In this document: positions 26,007-34,756 of the stretch, piece by piece
Numbering within the stretch: the first letter of the stretch is position 1
Layout: every line of letters starts with the position of its first letter
Source: Amphiplicatus metriothermophilus
Lineage (GTDB): Bacteria > Pseudomonadota > Alphaproteobacteria > Caulobacterales > Parvularculaceae
DNA length: 64,000 nt
Reading direction: 5' to 3'
NCBI RefSeq assembly: GCF_900199215.1
Contig: NZ_FZQA01000001.1
Location: forward strand, 62,001 to 126,000
The notes under the pieces: generated by a model
The model's database searches: none
Told to the model about the DNA's origin: nothing
What the model saw: only the letters and a program-made list of their open reading frames with translations
Position numbers and translations under genes: made by a program

Positions 26007-26888
26007 TTAACGTGAAAAACGTGCAATCGCCGACGCCTGGCAAATTTCCGCAAGGGGCGGAATTTCAATTTCGAGAACTTCCTTCTCGCCGCGCCTACTG
26101 ATTGCAAAGATGCGGCGTTCTTTTGCGTCGTCGGACCATGAAAAAGCCTGGCCTTCAGCCTCAATGGCGATCGTCGCGATGTGGACCAGGGCCGGGCCCA
26201 TTTTCGGCTTCGCGAGCACATACATTTCCGGCAGGTCGTGCCCGAGCACATAGAGGTGGCCGTCGGGGCCGACCGCTCCGCCCGACGCGCCGTAAGGCGC
26301 CATGCGATCGAGAATGGCGGCGGGATACAGCCAGCCGCCATTGCGCCGCCATCCGGCGTCGAAAGCGACGACATTCGAATAGCGGTTATCCTTGTACGGC
26401 AGGCCGCCCGGCTTTCCATAATGGGTGAACCCGGCGATCCAGCCCTCAGCGGTCCTGTCGAACCAGGTGAGCGACCCTTCTTCGGTCAGCCCAAAACTGT
26501 GAGAGGCGACGGGCTCGAGCGTGTCCGCATCGAAAATCTCAATGGACGATCCCATCGGCGTCTGCGGATAATTGGAATTGGCGCAATAGAGTAGGCCGCT
26601 CTCATGATAGCAACTGTTTATGTGGCGCACGAGGCCGGCGTTCTCGCCCGACCAGCGCCGCACGAGCGCGCCGGTCCGGCGATCATGCTTGGCGATTACC
26701 GAGTTGTCGACAGCATAAAAATGAGCTTCGTCCGCCGCCGCTCCCTGATCGGCGTCCGCCGCCGGCCATGTGCGGACGGTCGTTCCCACCAATTGCTGAG
26801 GGGCGCAGCTTTCATCGGCGGCAAATGCGCTGCGGCTCAAGGGAATGAGCGCGGCGGCGATCAAGAATGCGGCGCTGAGCCTTTCCAT
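26007..26888 (-). CDS. secreted beta-propeller-like protein, partner of TonB receptor 2
   Basis: A 293-residue exported protein. From ATG 26888 (AAAAGGAT upstream) it has a signal peptide MERLSAAFLIAAALIPLSRSAFA. The rest is a repeated-blade pattern: FYAVDNSVIAKHDRRTGALVRRW, IEIFDADTLEPVASHSFGL, SNVVAFDAGWRRNGGW and GPDGHLYVLGHDLPEMYVL. It resembles YncE/gluconolactonase-type propellers but no catalytic residues can be assigned. It lies 72 bp after the receptor gene on the same strand, separated by a strong hairpin, so it may bind or process the receptor's ligand in the periplasm. Confidence 0.7.
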   Translation of the reverse strand: MERLSAAFLIAAALIPLSRSAFAADESCAPQQLVGTTVRTWPAADADQGAAADEAHFYAVDNSVIAKHDRRTGALVRRWSGENAGLVRHINSCYHESGLLYCANSNYPQTPMGSSIEIFDADTLEPVASHSFGLTEEGSLTWFDRTAEGWIAGFTHYGKPGGLPYKDNRYSNVVAFDAGWRRNGGWLYPAAILDRMAPYGASGGAVGPDGHLYVLGHDLPEMYVLAKPKMGPALVHIATIAIEAEGQAFSWSDDAKERRIFAISRRGEKEVLEIEIPPLAEICQASAIARFSR

Positions 26889-26909
26889 ATCGCATCCTTT
26901 TCTAAAGGC

Positions 26910-26939
26910 CCGGCGGCCCTTTTGACGAAGGGCCGCCGG
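26910..26939 (-). terminator. strong hairpin between receptor 2 and propeller gene
   Basis: Arms CCGGCGGCCCTT (26910-26921) and AAGGGCCGCCGG (26928-26939), 12 bp perfect, loop TTGACG. On the minus strand it is followed by GCCTTTAG, only weakly U-rich; on the plus strand by CGTTTTC. It may attenuate read-through from receptor to propeller gene, or protect mRNA ends. Confidence 0.6.
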
Positions 26940-26960
26940 CGTTTTCACAATCTGGCGTCG

Positions 26961-29558
26961 TCAGAACCCTACGCTTGCGCCGAAGAAGAATGTCGTGCCG
27001 ACATATTCATATTCGGTGTTCCACGCAGGCCGTCCGCCTTGGAATTCCGTCGTCGGCTCGTTGTTCAAATTGACGCCCTCCACGAACAGTTTGACATTTT
27101 CGCGGACATTATAGGCGATCTTCGCATCCCACCGACCGAAGGCCCCTTGGTCGAGAACCAGGTCCGGATTGGAATTCGGGTCAGTCAGAAAGCTGTCATT
27201 GAACGCATAGCTGACCGACGCGTCGATCGGCCCTTTTTGATAGAAAACCGAAAAGGCGTAGGTCTTCTCTGCCTGACCGACGAGCGGGAGGACCTCGCCA
27301 GTCGGAAGCGTCGTCTCGCCGTCGATGAACGTCGCCGACGCCGAGGCGCCGAAACCGTCGAGCGGCGACGGCAGGAAATCGAATTGGGTCTGCCCTAGCA
27401 GCTCGATCCCCTTCAGTTCGGCCGATGCGCCGTTGATCGTCGTCTTAAGATCGAGACGCGTCAGCACCGACGTGTCGATCGCGCCGACGAGACCGCGCGC
27501 CGCGAGCGCTGCGTCCATCTCCGCCTGCGTCGTCAGCGATTCCGTGAACGGGACAAGTTCGTCGGATATATCCTTGTAGAACAGGCCGACGGAAAGCGCC
27601 GTAAAATCATTCGGATACCACTCCGCCGACAAGTCGAAGTTCCATGATGTGCGCGGACGAAGGTCCGGATTGCCGATATTGACCGTGGCGATCGGCCCGC
27701 CGTCGTCTGTCGCGGTCGAGCGCGGCGCGATGATGTCGAAATCCGGCCGGCCGAGGGCGCGCGTAACGGCTGCGCGGAAGACAAGGCTTTCATCCGGTCG
27801 GTAATTGGCGATGATCGACGGCGTCACGGTGACATAATCGCCGCCATCCTCGACGCGCGTCGCGACGCCGTTAAGCAGAAGATTGCCGCTGCTTTCGATG
27901 TCCGTCCATTCGACGCGCGCGCCCGCGATGAGTTCAAGATCGCCATACTGCTTTTCGCCCATCGCATAGCCGGCGATGATGCGCTCGCGCAGCGCGTAAT
28001 CAGCCGCATTGTCGGCGACGAAATTATCGTCGAGGTCCGCCTCGAAGAAGGAGGCGTTCGCCGGATCGGCGAAGAACGCGTTGAGCCCGTCGATATTCAT
28101 GAAGATATTGGGAACGTCGCCGGCGTCGGTGTCATTGATGAATGCCCCGTCGGTAAAGGCCGGCGAAGTTCCAAGCGTCAGCGCCGAAGCGCCCGGATTG
28201 AACCGGCGCCGCCCTTCGTCGAGAATGCGATCGGTTGAAGCGTATTTAGCGCCGGTCTTGAGATAGAAGCTGTCGTCGATGTCCCACCGCAGGTCCGCCT
28301 TGCCGGTCCAAGTGATTTCTTCAAGCGCGCGATCGAAGAAACGGACCCGCCGCAAGCCGAACAGCGAAGGATCTTGCCGGTCGGGCGTGCCGGCGTCCGG
28401 GGTTATGTCGACGACGTTGAGATCGTTAAGCGCCCAGGCGTTCGGCCCGAAGATGGCGGCGGAGCGAAACTCCCAGAAGTCATTTGGCTCGGAAAGGTCG
28501 TTCTCGCTGCGCTGGCCGAGAAACGTCAGCGTATAGGCGCCGAAGGTCTTTTCGCCTCCAGCCGCAATTGTGAAGAGCTCCTTGTCCGCCTTTTCAAGAC
28601 GTATGTTGGCGTTGACGCGATTCGGGCCTGACACGCCGGAGCGCCCAGTCAGAGGAACGACGCCGCTGCTGAGATTCTCCTCAAAACGGTTTCTGTGCTG
28701 GAACTCGCTCCAGTCCGCGTAAAAGCCGCGCACGAAGAATTGCGTTTCATCGTCAGGGCGGAACTCGACCGCGCCGTTGATATTGAGCCGCTCGCGGCCG
28801 ATGACGTAATAATTATTCTTGACGTTGACGGGCAGACCGATGCCGCTGCTCTCGTCCCAATCGTCCTGATAGCGGCCCTGGGCTATATATTCCCTGTCCG
28901 ACCACGACGCGCCAATGAGCCAGCCGATCGTGTCATTGGCGAGCTTGCCCGCGACCAGCGCGTCGACCGCATAAGGGTCATGGCCGCCAAAGCCCTCGTC
29001 CTTGGGACGGATTTCCTCGTAGCCGTAGCGCCCCGTCAGATAGCCGTAAAATGCGTCGTCACGGTCGAAGGGCATCGCCGTTTTGAGATTAACCGTGCCG
29101 CCGATGCCTTGCGCATCCATGTCCGGCGTCGGCGTCTTGATGACCTGGACGCCGCCGAGAACGCCGCCCGAAATCACGTCAAGCGGCGCGCCGCGCCCGC
29201 CGCCTTCCTGCTCGGGCGAACCGAGGGAGACGCCGTTTATGGCGACATTGTTGAGGCCCGGATTGACGCCGCGAATCTGGACGAAGCGTCCTTCGCCCTT
29301 CTCGACCAGCATGGTGACGCCTGGCAGGCGATTGAGCGACTCGCCGACATTCTTATCCGGCAACTGGCCGAGTTCATCGATCCCGAGCGCGTCGACGACG
29401 CGGCTATCGTCGCGTTTTTCCTCGATCGCTTTTTGACGCGAAAGCTTCGTGCCAATGACGACGATTTCATCTCGGTCGTTCGACGCATCGGTCTGGGCAT
29501 AGGCGTAAGGCGTACACAGAGCGCCCGCAGCGCCCAGCAACATAGTCTTGAATCTCAT
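26961..29558 (-). CDS. TonB-dependent outer-membrane receptor 2 (Xanthomonas/Caulobacter type)
   Basis: An 865-residue receptor with a signal peptide MRFKTMLLGAAGALCTPYAYA and then a TonB-box-like DEIVVIG. The plug start IDELGQLPDKNVGESLNRLPG is the hallmark of the TIGR01782-type receptors, often used for carbohydrates, chitin or other organics. VQIRGVNPGLNNVAINGVSL and GGTVNLKTAMPFD follow, and a full barrel ends GASVGF with terminal Phe. The start is ATG 29558; an upstream in-frame start at 29741 would precede the signal peptide. It is intact and lies inside the island with the secreted partner downstream. The ligand is unknown. Confidence 0.92.
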   Translation of the reverse strand: MRFKTMLLGAAGALCTPYAYAQTDASNDRDEIVVIGTKLSRQKAIEEKRDDSRVVDALGIDELGQLPDKNVGESLNRLPGVTMLVEKGEGRFVQIRGVNPGLNNVAINGVSLGSPEQEGGGRGAPLDVISGGVLGGVQVIKTPTPDMDAQGIGGTVNLKTAMPFDRDDAFYGYLTGRYGYEEIRPKDEGFGGHDPYAVDALVAGKLANDTIGWLIGASWSDREYIAQGRYQDDWDESSGIGLPVNVKNNYYVIGRERLNINGAVEFRPDDETQFFVRGFYADWSEFQHRNRFEENLSSGVVPLTGRSGVSGPNRVNANIRLEKADKELFTIAAGGEKTFGAYTLTFLGQRSENDLSEPNDFWEFRSAAIFGPNAWALNDLNVVDITPDAGTPDRQDPSLFGLRRVRFFDRALEEITWTGKADLRWDIDDSFYLKTGAKYASTDRILDEGRRRFNPGASALTLGTSPAFTDGAFINDTDAGDVPNIFMNIDGLNAFFADPANASFFEADLDDNFVADNAADYALRERIIAGYAMGEKQYGDLELIAGARVEWTDIESSGNLLLNGVATRVEDGGDYVTVTPSIIANYRPDESLVFRAAVTRALGRPDFDIIAPRSTATDDGGPIATVNIGNPDLRPRTSWNFDLSAEWYPNDFTALSVGLFYKDISDELVPFTESLTTQAEMDAALAARGLVGAIDTSVLTRLDLKTTINGASAELKGIELLGQTQFDFLPSPLDGFGASASATFIDGETTLPTGEVLPLVGQAEKTYAFSVFYQKGPIDASVSYAFNDSFLTDPNSNPDLVLDQGAFGRWDAKIAYNVRENVKLFVEGVNLNNEPTTEFQGGRPAWNTEYEYVGTTFFFGASVGF

Positions 29559-29761
29559 CTTAGTCCCCAAATGACCCGATGGGGCCGTTAATGCGTCGTC
29601 ATGACGGGATAGTGACGCTTGCGCGAACTTTTTTAGCGGGCGTCCTGAATCGTTCAGGCGCGGCTGGCGTGATGATTGAAGGTCTGTTCCGGACTCCATA
29701 CGGCGCAATGCTCCGCCCGGGGAAAAGCTGTCGCCTGCCATGCCCTCGACAGTTGCGCGGG

Positions 29762-30169
29762 CGGCTCGGGCACGTGAACAAGCGCCTCCGCAATCTCTTG
29801 GCCGCTATCGCCGACGGGCTCGTCAAAGAAAGCGGTCTGTTCCGTGAAGAGATGGCGGCCGCCGAGGCCGAACGCGAGAACCTCGTTCGTCTGATTGAAG
29901 CGGAGGAAGCGCGCGCATGCGCGGCGCTCAAGCCGATCGGACTAGACGAAGCCGCGATCGCGGCGCAGCGCTTGCGCCGGCTTATCCTGGAGGCGCCCGG
30001 CGCATTGAAGAAGCGCTATGTGCGCGCTTTCGTCTCTGAAATCGTCGTGGGCCGTTCGGAGATTGTCGTCGCCGACCCCCAAGACGCGCTGGCCGAAGCC
30101 GTTTCCGGCGAGACGATCGCCCATATCGCCGGCGGACCGGTTCGCAGTTTGGTATTAGCGAATGGCGCG
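29762..30169 (+). pseudogene. serine recombinase C-terminal remnant
   Basis: An open plus frame encodes only the tail of a large serine recombinase. NKRLRNLLAAIADGLVKESG is the coiled-coil after the zinc ribbon, then AAEAERENLVRLIEAEEARA, then EAPGALKKRYVRAFVSEIVV and ALAEAVSGETIAHIAGGPVRS, the usual C-terminal end. There is no resolvase catalytic domain upstream; that space is the promoter side of receptor 2. The frame runs without a stop through the tRNA gene to 30457, a known quirk of recombinases whose att site is a tRNA 3' end. It is a truncated integrase of the island. Confidence 0.75.
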
Positions 30170-30170
30170 C
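30153..30170. repeat. right attachment-site repeat (attR-like)
   Basis: Second copy of TATTAGCGAATGGCGCGC. Its bases 30163-30170 are the CCA tail, discriminator and last acceptor bases of tRNA-Arg on the minus strand, so integration left the tRNA intact. Confidence 0.75.
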
Positions 30171-30239
30171 CCGAAAGGATTCGAACCTCTGACCCCCAGA
30201 TTCGTAGTCTGGTGCTCTATCCAGCTGAGCTACGGGCGC
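30163..30239 (-). tRNA. tRNA-Arg (anticodon ACG)
   Basis: A 77-nt cloverleaf on the minus strand. Acceptor GCGCCCG pairs with CGGGCGC, followed by discriminator G and an encoded CCA. The D arm is GCTCAGCTGGATAGAGC, the anticodon stem CCAGA/TCTGG with loop CTACGAA (anticodon ACG), and the T loop TTCGAAT. It is the integration target of the adjacent island. Confidence 0.97.
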
Positions 30240-30362
30240 GCATCGCGCAAGGCCGCCCGCCTGAAGGCCGGGCCCCGCGCGGACCCGCGTTAAAGCGGAT
30301 TGCGCGGCGAATTGCAAGGCCGGCCGGAACCGGCGCCGGCGGGCCTTTTCGCGTTCCGCGCC

Positions 30363-31391
30363 CTAGCCGCCCCGCCCGTCCTGCCGTTCGGCCTCGAAGA
30401 CGGCGCGGGCGACGGCGCGCGCCAGGCAATCGGCGGCCAGAAGCCCGACGCGCGTGAGCGTCAGCGGATCGCAGGGGCGCTCCTCGCCCGTCGCCAGCAC
30501 GAAGACCGCGTCGCCGTCGGTCGGCCCGTGGACCGGCCGGACGGCGCGGGCGAGCCCGTCCTGCGCCATGATCGCGACCCGGCGCGCGTCGGCCTGGGTC
30601 ATATCGGCCGCGACCGCGATGACGGCGATAGTCGTGTTGGCCCGCGCGCGCGCCGCGGCGCGCTTCGCGTCGGGCGGCAGATCGGGAACCGGCCGCCAGT
30701 CCGGCGCGGGCCGGGCGCCGCCGAACTCGCCGTCCTCCTCGAAAGGCCAGGCCCAGAAAGCCGCGCTCGCCGGCATTCTGACCGAGCCGAAGCTGTTGAC
30801 CGCGACGAGCGCGCCGAGGACGAGCCCGTCGTCGCAGACGTAAGAGGCCGAGCCGAGCCCGCCGGGCCCGGCCCCCGCCATCGCGCCGTAGCCCGCGCCC
30901 GCCCGGCCGAGACGGACGGGCCCGCCGTCCGCCGCCGCGCAGGCGTCGCGCCCCAGCCGACGATAGGGCGGCTCTTCGCCCCAGTCCTTGTCGCCGCCAT
31001 TGGCGAGATCGTAGAGGATCGCCGCCGGGACGATGGGCGAGGCCGGCGCGCCCGCGCCTTTCACGAGCGCGAAGCCGCGCCCGCGCGCGCCGAGCCAGGC
31101 CGCCGCGCCGTCGGCGGCGGCGAGCCCGTAAGAGGACCCGCCGCTCAAGACGATCGCGTCGGCGCGCGCGACCAGGGTCGAAGGATCGAGCAGATCGGTC
31201 TCGCGCGTGCCCGGCCCGCCGCCGCGCACGTCGCCGGCGCAGACCGCCGGCGCGGCCGGCAGCACGACGCTGACGCCGGTCTTCGCGCGCGCGTCCTGCG
31301 CCGCGCCGACGGAGATTCCCGGCACGTCCGTGATGTCGTTGCGCGGGCCCTTGCGCGCGGTCTTGCCGGTCCTGGTCGCAGCGTTCGTCAT
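30363..31391 (-). CDS. P1-family peptidase (DmpA/L-aminopeptidase-D-esterase type)
   Basis: A 342-residue N-terminal-nucleophile hydrolase. Family motifs are NDITDVPGISVGAAQD near residue 16, VLSGGSSYGLAAADGAAAWL near 80, and VLGALVAVNSFGSV where the precursor is cleaved before the catalytic Ser (N-S bond). VRPVHGPTDGDAVFVLATG is near the C-terminus. I start it at ATG 31391 although its ribosome site is poor; longer frames reach upstream but would overlap the divergent gene's promoter. It probably removes N-terminal or D-/beta-amino acids from small peptides, alongside the divergent gamma-glutamyltransferase. Confidence 0.87.
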   Translation of the reverse strand: MTNAATRTGKTARKGPRNDITDVPGISVGAAQDARAKTGVSVVLPAAPAVCAGDVRGGGPGTRETDLLDPSTLVARADAIVLSGGSSYGLAAADGAAAWLGARGRGFALVKGAGAPASPIVPAAILYDLANGGDKDWGEEPPYRRLGRDACAAADGGPVRLGRAGAGYGAMAGAGPGGLGSASYVCDDGLVLGALVAVNSFGSVRMPASAAFWAWPFEEDGEFGGARPAPDWRPVPDLPPDAKRAAARARANTTIAVIAVAADMTQADARRVAIMAQDGLARAVRPVHGPTDGDAVFVLATGEERPCDPLTLTRVGLLAADCLARAVARAVFEAERQDGRGG

Positions 31392-31491
31392 TTTGCAATC
31401 ATGCGCGCGTGATCGTATTTCGCCGGAGGGCGGCTCGCCGTCGCAGCCGCGGCACTCTACAAGGTTCGGCGCGGAAAGAAGAGGAATGTTC

Positions 31492-33300
31492 ATGGCGTAT
31501 TTGCGCAAGGGCGCGCGGGCGCTCGCGGTCATCACGGCGATGCTGGCGTTCGCCGCCTGCGGACGGGAGACGGGCGGACAGACGGGCGCGCCGGCGGCGC
31601 GATCCGAGGCGGGCGCCGCCGCCCCCAAACGGTATTTCGTCGCCGCGGCCAACCGCCACGCCGTCGAGGCGGGCGCAATGGCGCTCGAGCGCGGCGGCTC
31701 GGCGGTCGACGCGGCGATCGCGGTGCAGGCCGTGCTTGGCCTCGTCGAGCCGCAGTCCTCGGGCCTGGGCGGCGGCGCCTTCATGCTGCATTACGACCCG
31801 GCCGCCGGGACGCTCGAGACCTATGACGGGCGCGAGGTCGCGCCGGCCTCGGCCCGGCCCGACCGGTTTCTCACGCCCGAAGGCGAGCCGATGAACTTCC
31901 TCGACGCGGTGGTCGGCGGGCTCTCGGTCGGCGTGCCCGGCGTTGTGCGCATGCTCGAACTCGCCCATGAGGAGCACGGGGTCCTGCCATGGGCGGAGCT
32001 TTTCGAGCCGGCTGCGCGGCTCGCAGAGGAGGGCTTTGCCGTCTCGCCGCGCCTTCACGGCCTCATCGCGCGCATTCCACGACTGAAGCAGATGCCTGCC
32101 GCCGCAGAATATTTCTATACGGAGGACGGCGCGCCCCTTCCCGTCGGCCATGTGCTGAAGAACCCGGCCTATGCGCGCACGTTGCGCCTCATCGCCGAAG
32201 GCGGCGCGGACGCGTTTTATGAAGGCGAGATCGCCGCGGCGATCGTCGAAGCGGTCAATTCCGCGCCCAATCCGGGGGGCATGACGCTCGAGGATCTGCG
32301 CGATTACCGCCCGGTCAAGCGCGAGGCTGTCTGCGGGCCCTATCGGGGATATGAAATCTGCTCCATGGCTCCGCCGAGTTCGGGCGGGGTCACGCTCCTG
32401 CAGATCCTCGCCCTGCTCGAGCCGTTCGACATGAAGGGCGCCGGCGCGGACAGCATCGAGGCGATTCACCTGCTGTTCGAGGCGAGCCGGCTCGCTTACG
32501 CCGACCGCAACATGTATCTCGGCGACCTCGACCATGCGGCGGGCGATCTCGCGCCCGAAGCGGTGATCGCCGGGCTGCTCAATCCGGCCTATCTCGCCGC
32601 GCGCGCCGCCCTCATCAGCCGCGCGCGCGCGATGGAGAGCGTCGGGGCGGGCGATCCGTCCGTCTACGCCATAGACGGCGAGGCCGCGCCCGGCCGCTGG
32701 AGCGGCTTCGCGCCCGACGCCTCGCCCGAGCCGCCTTCGACCAGCCATTTCGTCATCGTCGACGGCGAGGGACGGGTCGTCTCCATGACCACCACGGTCG
32801 AGTTCGCCTTCGGCAGCCATCTCATGGCCGCCGGCATGGTGCTGAACAATCAGCTTACGGACTTCTCCTTCCTGCCGGAACGCGACGGCGTTCCCGTGGC
32901 CAACGCGGTCGCGCCCGGCAAGCGCCCGCGCAGCTCCATGACGCCGGCGATCGTCTTCGACGGCGAGGGCGAGGTCTGGGCCGCGCTCGGCTCGCCCGGC
33001 GGGCCGGCGATCATCGGCTATGTGGCCAAGACCCTGATCGGCCTGATCGACTGGGGACTTTCCATGCAGGCCGCGATCGACGCGCCCCATGCGGTCTATC
33101 CGCGCGGCGCGCCGATCCTCGAAGCCGGCGGCTTCGATGCGCAGATCGTCGCGGGACTCAGACGCCTCGGCCACGACGTCTCGGAGCGGGAGCTGACGAG
33201 CGGCCTGCACGGCTTCCGCCGGCTGCCGGACGGGACCTTCGACGGCGGCGCCGACAAACGCCGCGAAGGGACGTGGAAGACGGGATTCGTCGCCGAATAG
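31492..33300 (+). CDS. ggt: gamma-glutamyltransferase, lipoprotein-like signal
   Basis: A 602-residue Ntn hydrolase that transfers or hydrolyses gamma-glutamyl groups, for example from glutathione. An N-terminal lipobox-like LAFAAC near residue 23 suggests export and lipid anchoring. GGSAVDAAIAVQAVLGLVEP and SSGLGGGAFMLHYD mark the large subunit. The self-cleavage nucleophile is Thr417 in PPSTSHFVIVD. NNQLTDFSF and GSPGGPAIIGYVAKTL follow in the small subunit. AGAGGA lies six bases before ATG 31492; the ATG at 31486 overlaps that site. It is divergent from the P1 peptidase and convergent with the kinase gene. Confidence 0.92.
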   Translation: MAYLRKGARALAVITAMLAFAACGRETGGQTGAPAARSEAGAAAPKRYFVAAANRHAVEAGAMALERGGSAVDAAIAVQAVLGLVEPQSSGLGGGAFMLHYDPAAGTLETYDGREVAPASARPDRFLTPEGEPMNFLDAVVGGLSVGVPGVVRMLELAHEEHGVLPWAELFEPAARLAEEGFAVSPRLHGLIARIPRLKQMPAAAEYFYTEDGAPLPVGHVLKNPAYARTLRLIAEGGADAFYEGEIAAAIVEAVNSAPNPGGMTLEDLRDYRPVKREAVCGPYRGYEICSMAPPSSGGVTLLQILALLEPFDMKGAGADSIEAIHLLFEASRLAYADRNMYLGDLDHAAGDLAPEAVIAGLLNPAYLAARAALISRARAMESVGAGDPSVYAIDGEAAPGRWSGFAPDASPEPPSTSHFVIVDGEGRVVSMTTTVEFAFGSHLMAAGMVLNNQLTDFSFLPERDGVPVANAVAPGKRPRSSMTPAIVFDGEGEVWAALGSPGGPAIIGYVAKTLIGLIDWGLSMQAAIDAPHAVYPRGAPILEAGGFDAQIVAGLRRLGHDVSERELTSGLHGFRRLPDGTFDGGADKRREGTWKTGFVAE

Positions 33301-33308
33301 CGCGCGCC

Positions 33309-34742
33309 CTACGCCTGCGGCAGGGTCAGCGCGAAAACCGTTCCGTGATCGTCTGATTTCGCGATGACGAGCGCGCCGCCGTGGGCGCTGGCGATCTCGT
33401 GAGCGATCGCCGCGCCGAGACCGGACCCGCCCGGCTTTCGCGAGCCCATGAAGGGCTCGAACAGATGCGCGCGCGCCTCCTCTGGCAGGCCGGGGCCGTT
33501 GTCCGCGACCTCCACCTCGACATTCGCGCCCTCCTTTCGCGCCCGGATGAAGACGCGCCCGCCGTTCGGCGCGGGCGCGCCCCCGCCCTCATCGGCCGGC
33601 GCGAGCGCCTCGGCCGCGTTGCGCACGAGATTGAACAGCGCGCGGTAAAGCTGGTTGCGGTCGGCGACGATCTCGAGATCCTCCGGGACCTCGTTGACGA
33701 AGCGCGCATGCATGACCGCCGTATCGTCGAACACCTCGTCGACGAGCCCTTTCAGCGGGAAGCGCGACTTCGACAGCATGGCCGGCTCCATGCGCGCGTA
33801 GCTGAGCGTATCGCGGCTCAGGGCGATGGCGCGGTCGAGCGCCTGAATAAGACGTGGACTGAGCTTTTTCACGCGCGGATCGTCGCTGCCTGCAAGCCGA
33901 TCCGACATGAGCTGGGCCGAGGCGAGAATATTGCGAAGATCGTGGCTCAGCTTCGACACGCCCGCGCCGAGCGCGGCGAGCCGGCGGCGCTGCGACAACA
34001 GCTCGTGCACGCGCCGCTCGAGCGCGCGCAGGCTTTCCTGCGCCGCGCCGATCTCGTCCTCGCGGCGCGTCGGTTCAATGATGTTGCGCTCGTCTTCCGG
34101 ATTGGCGTTGAACGCCGCCATCTGGCCGGTCAGACGGCGCACCGGCCTGACGATCAGGCAATCGAGCGACCAGTAGACGAGCGCGGCCGTCAGGGTCGAG
34201 ATGATGAGCGACAGGCCGAGAATGTTGCGCGCGTAAGTGTGCAGATCGCGGCGCAGGGCCCGCTGCGAGACCAGCATGCCGACCTCTTCCCCGCCGAATT
34301 TCGGCCAGCCGATGACGCGCAGAAGCCTGTCGCCGCGCGAGAACATGGTGCCCCAGGCGTCGAGCGTGAGCTGCACGGGGCCGGCGCCGTGCAGGTTGAC
34401 GTAATGCATCGGCCTGTCCTTGTAGGCCCCGATATCCGGCGAATAGACGGGAACGCGCGCGCCCTGGCGCGTGACCGTCACGCCGAGAATATTGGCGGTC
34501 GCAAAGAGCTGGCGCGCGACCGTGGGGTCGATCATTTCCTGATCGGGCGCTTCGAGCGCGAGGCCGACGAGATAGGCCGCCTCGATGCGCGCATAGAGCC
34601 AGTCGGCGCGCTGCTTGGCGACCGAGGGGATCATCACCACCGCCTCGGCGAGCAGCACGAACAGGATCGTCAGCATCAGAAGCTGCGTCGACAGCGAGCG
34701 GCGGATGCGCGCGAAAGACCTGGCTGGAGCGGCGCGGTTCAT
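33309..34742 (-). CDS. sensor histidine kinase without adjacent response regulator
   Basis: A 477-residue inner-membrane kinase. There are membrane helices near residues 17-38 (LSTQLLMLTILFVLLAEAVVM) and ~182-203 (ILGLSLIISTLTAALVYWSL), with a ~140-residue periplasmic sensor between. A HAMP-like VRPVRRLTGQMAAF follows, then the phospho-acceptor KLSHDLRNILASAQL, N box NQLYRALFNLVRNAAEAL, and G boxes VADNGPGLP and GGSGLGAAIAHEI. All catalytic motifs are present. It starts 14 bp after the oxidoreductase gene, so it is the last gene of the TVP38 operon; no response regulator lies nearby. Confidence 0.9.
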   Translation of the reverse strand: MNRAAPARSFARIRRSLSTQLLMLTILFVLLAEAVVMIPSVAKQRADWLYARIEAAYLVGLALEAPDQEMIDPTVARQLFATANILGVTVTRQGARVPVYSPDIGAYKDRPMHYVNLHGAGPVQLTLDAWGTMFSRGDRLLRVIGWPKFGGEEVGMLVSQRALRRDLHTYARNILGLSLIISTLTAALVYWSLDCLIVRPVRRLTGQMAAFNANPEDERNIIEPTRREDEIGAAQESLRALERRVHELLSQRRRLAALGAGVSKLSHDLRNILASAQLMSDRLAGSDDPRVKKLSPRLIQALDRAIALSRDTLSYARMEPAMLSKSRFPLKGLVDEVFDDTAVMHARFVNEVPEDLEIVADRNQLYRALFNLVRNAAEALAPADEGGGAPAPNGGRVFIRARKEGANVEVEVADNGPGLPEEARAHLFEPFMGSRKPGGSGLGAAIAHEIASAHGGALVIAKSDDHGTVFALTLPQA

Positions 34743-34756
34743 GCCGCCTTTATCGC

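Larger units (their letters stand above)
25559..30170. mobile_element. tRNA-Arg-associated mini-island (decayed integrative element)
   Basis: A 4.6-kb segment bounded by the 18-bp direct repeats and abutting tRNA-Arg(ACG). Cargo is TonB receptor 2 and a secreted propeller-like protein. A serine-recombinase C-terminal stump lies just inside the tRNA end, the usual place for an integrase. Base composition is visibly lower in GC than the flanks. The recombinase catalytic domain is missing, so the element is probably fixed. Whether the cargo arrived with this integrase or later is unclear. Confidence 0.65.

Noticed and set aside
30170-30457. Protein reading RIRTSDPQIRSLVL through the tRNA gene
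   Set aside because: A well-known artefact of translating tRNA-Arg; it is only the recombinase frame running on past its lost stop.
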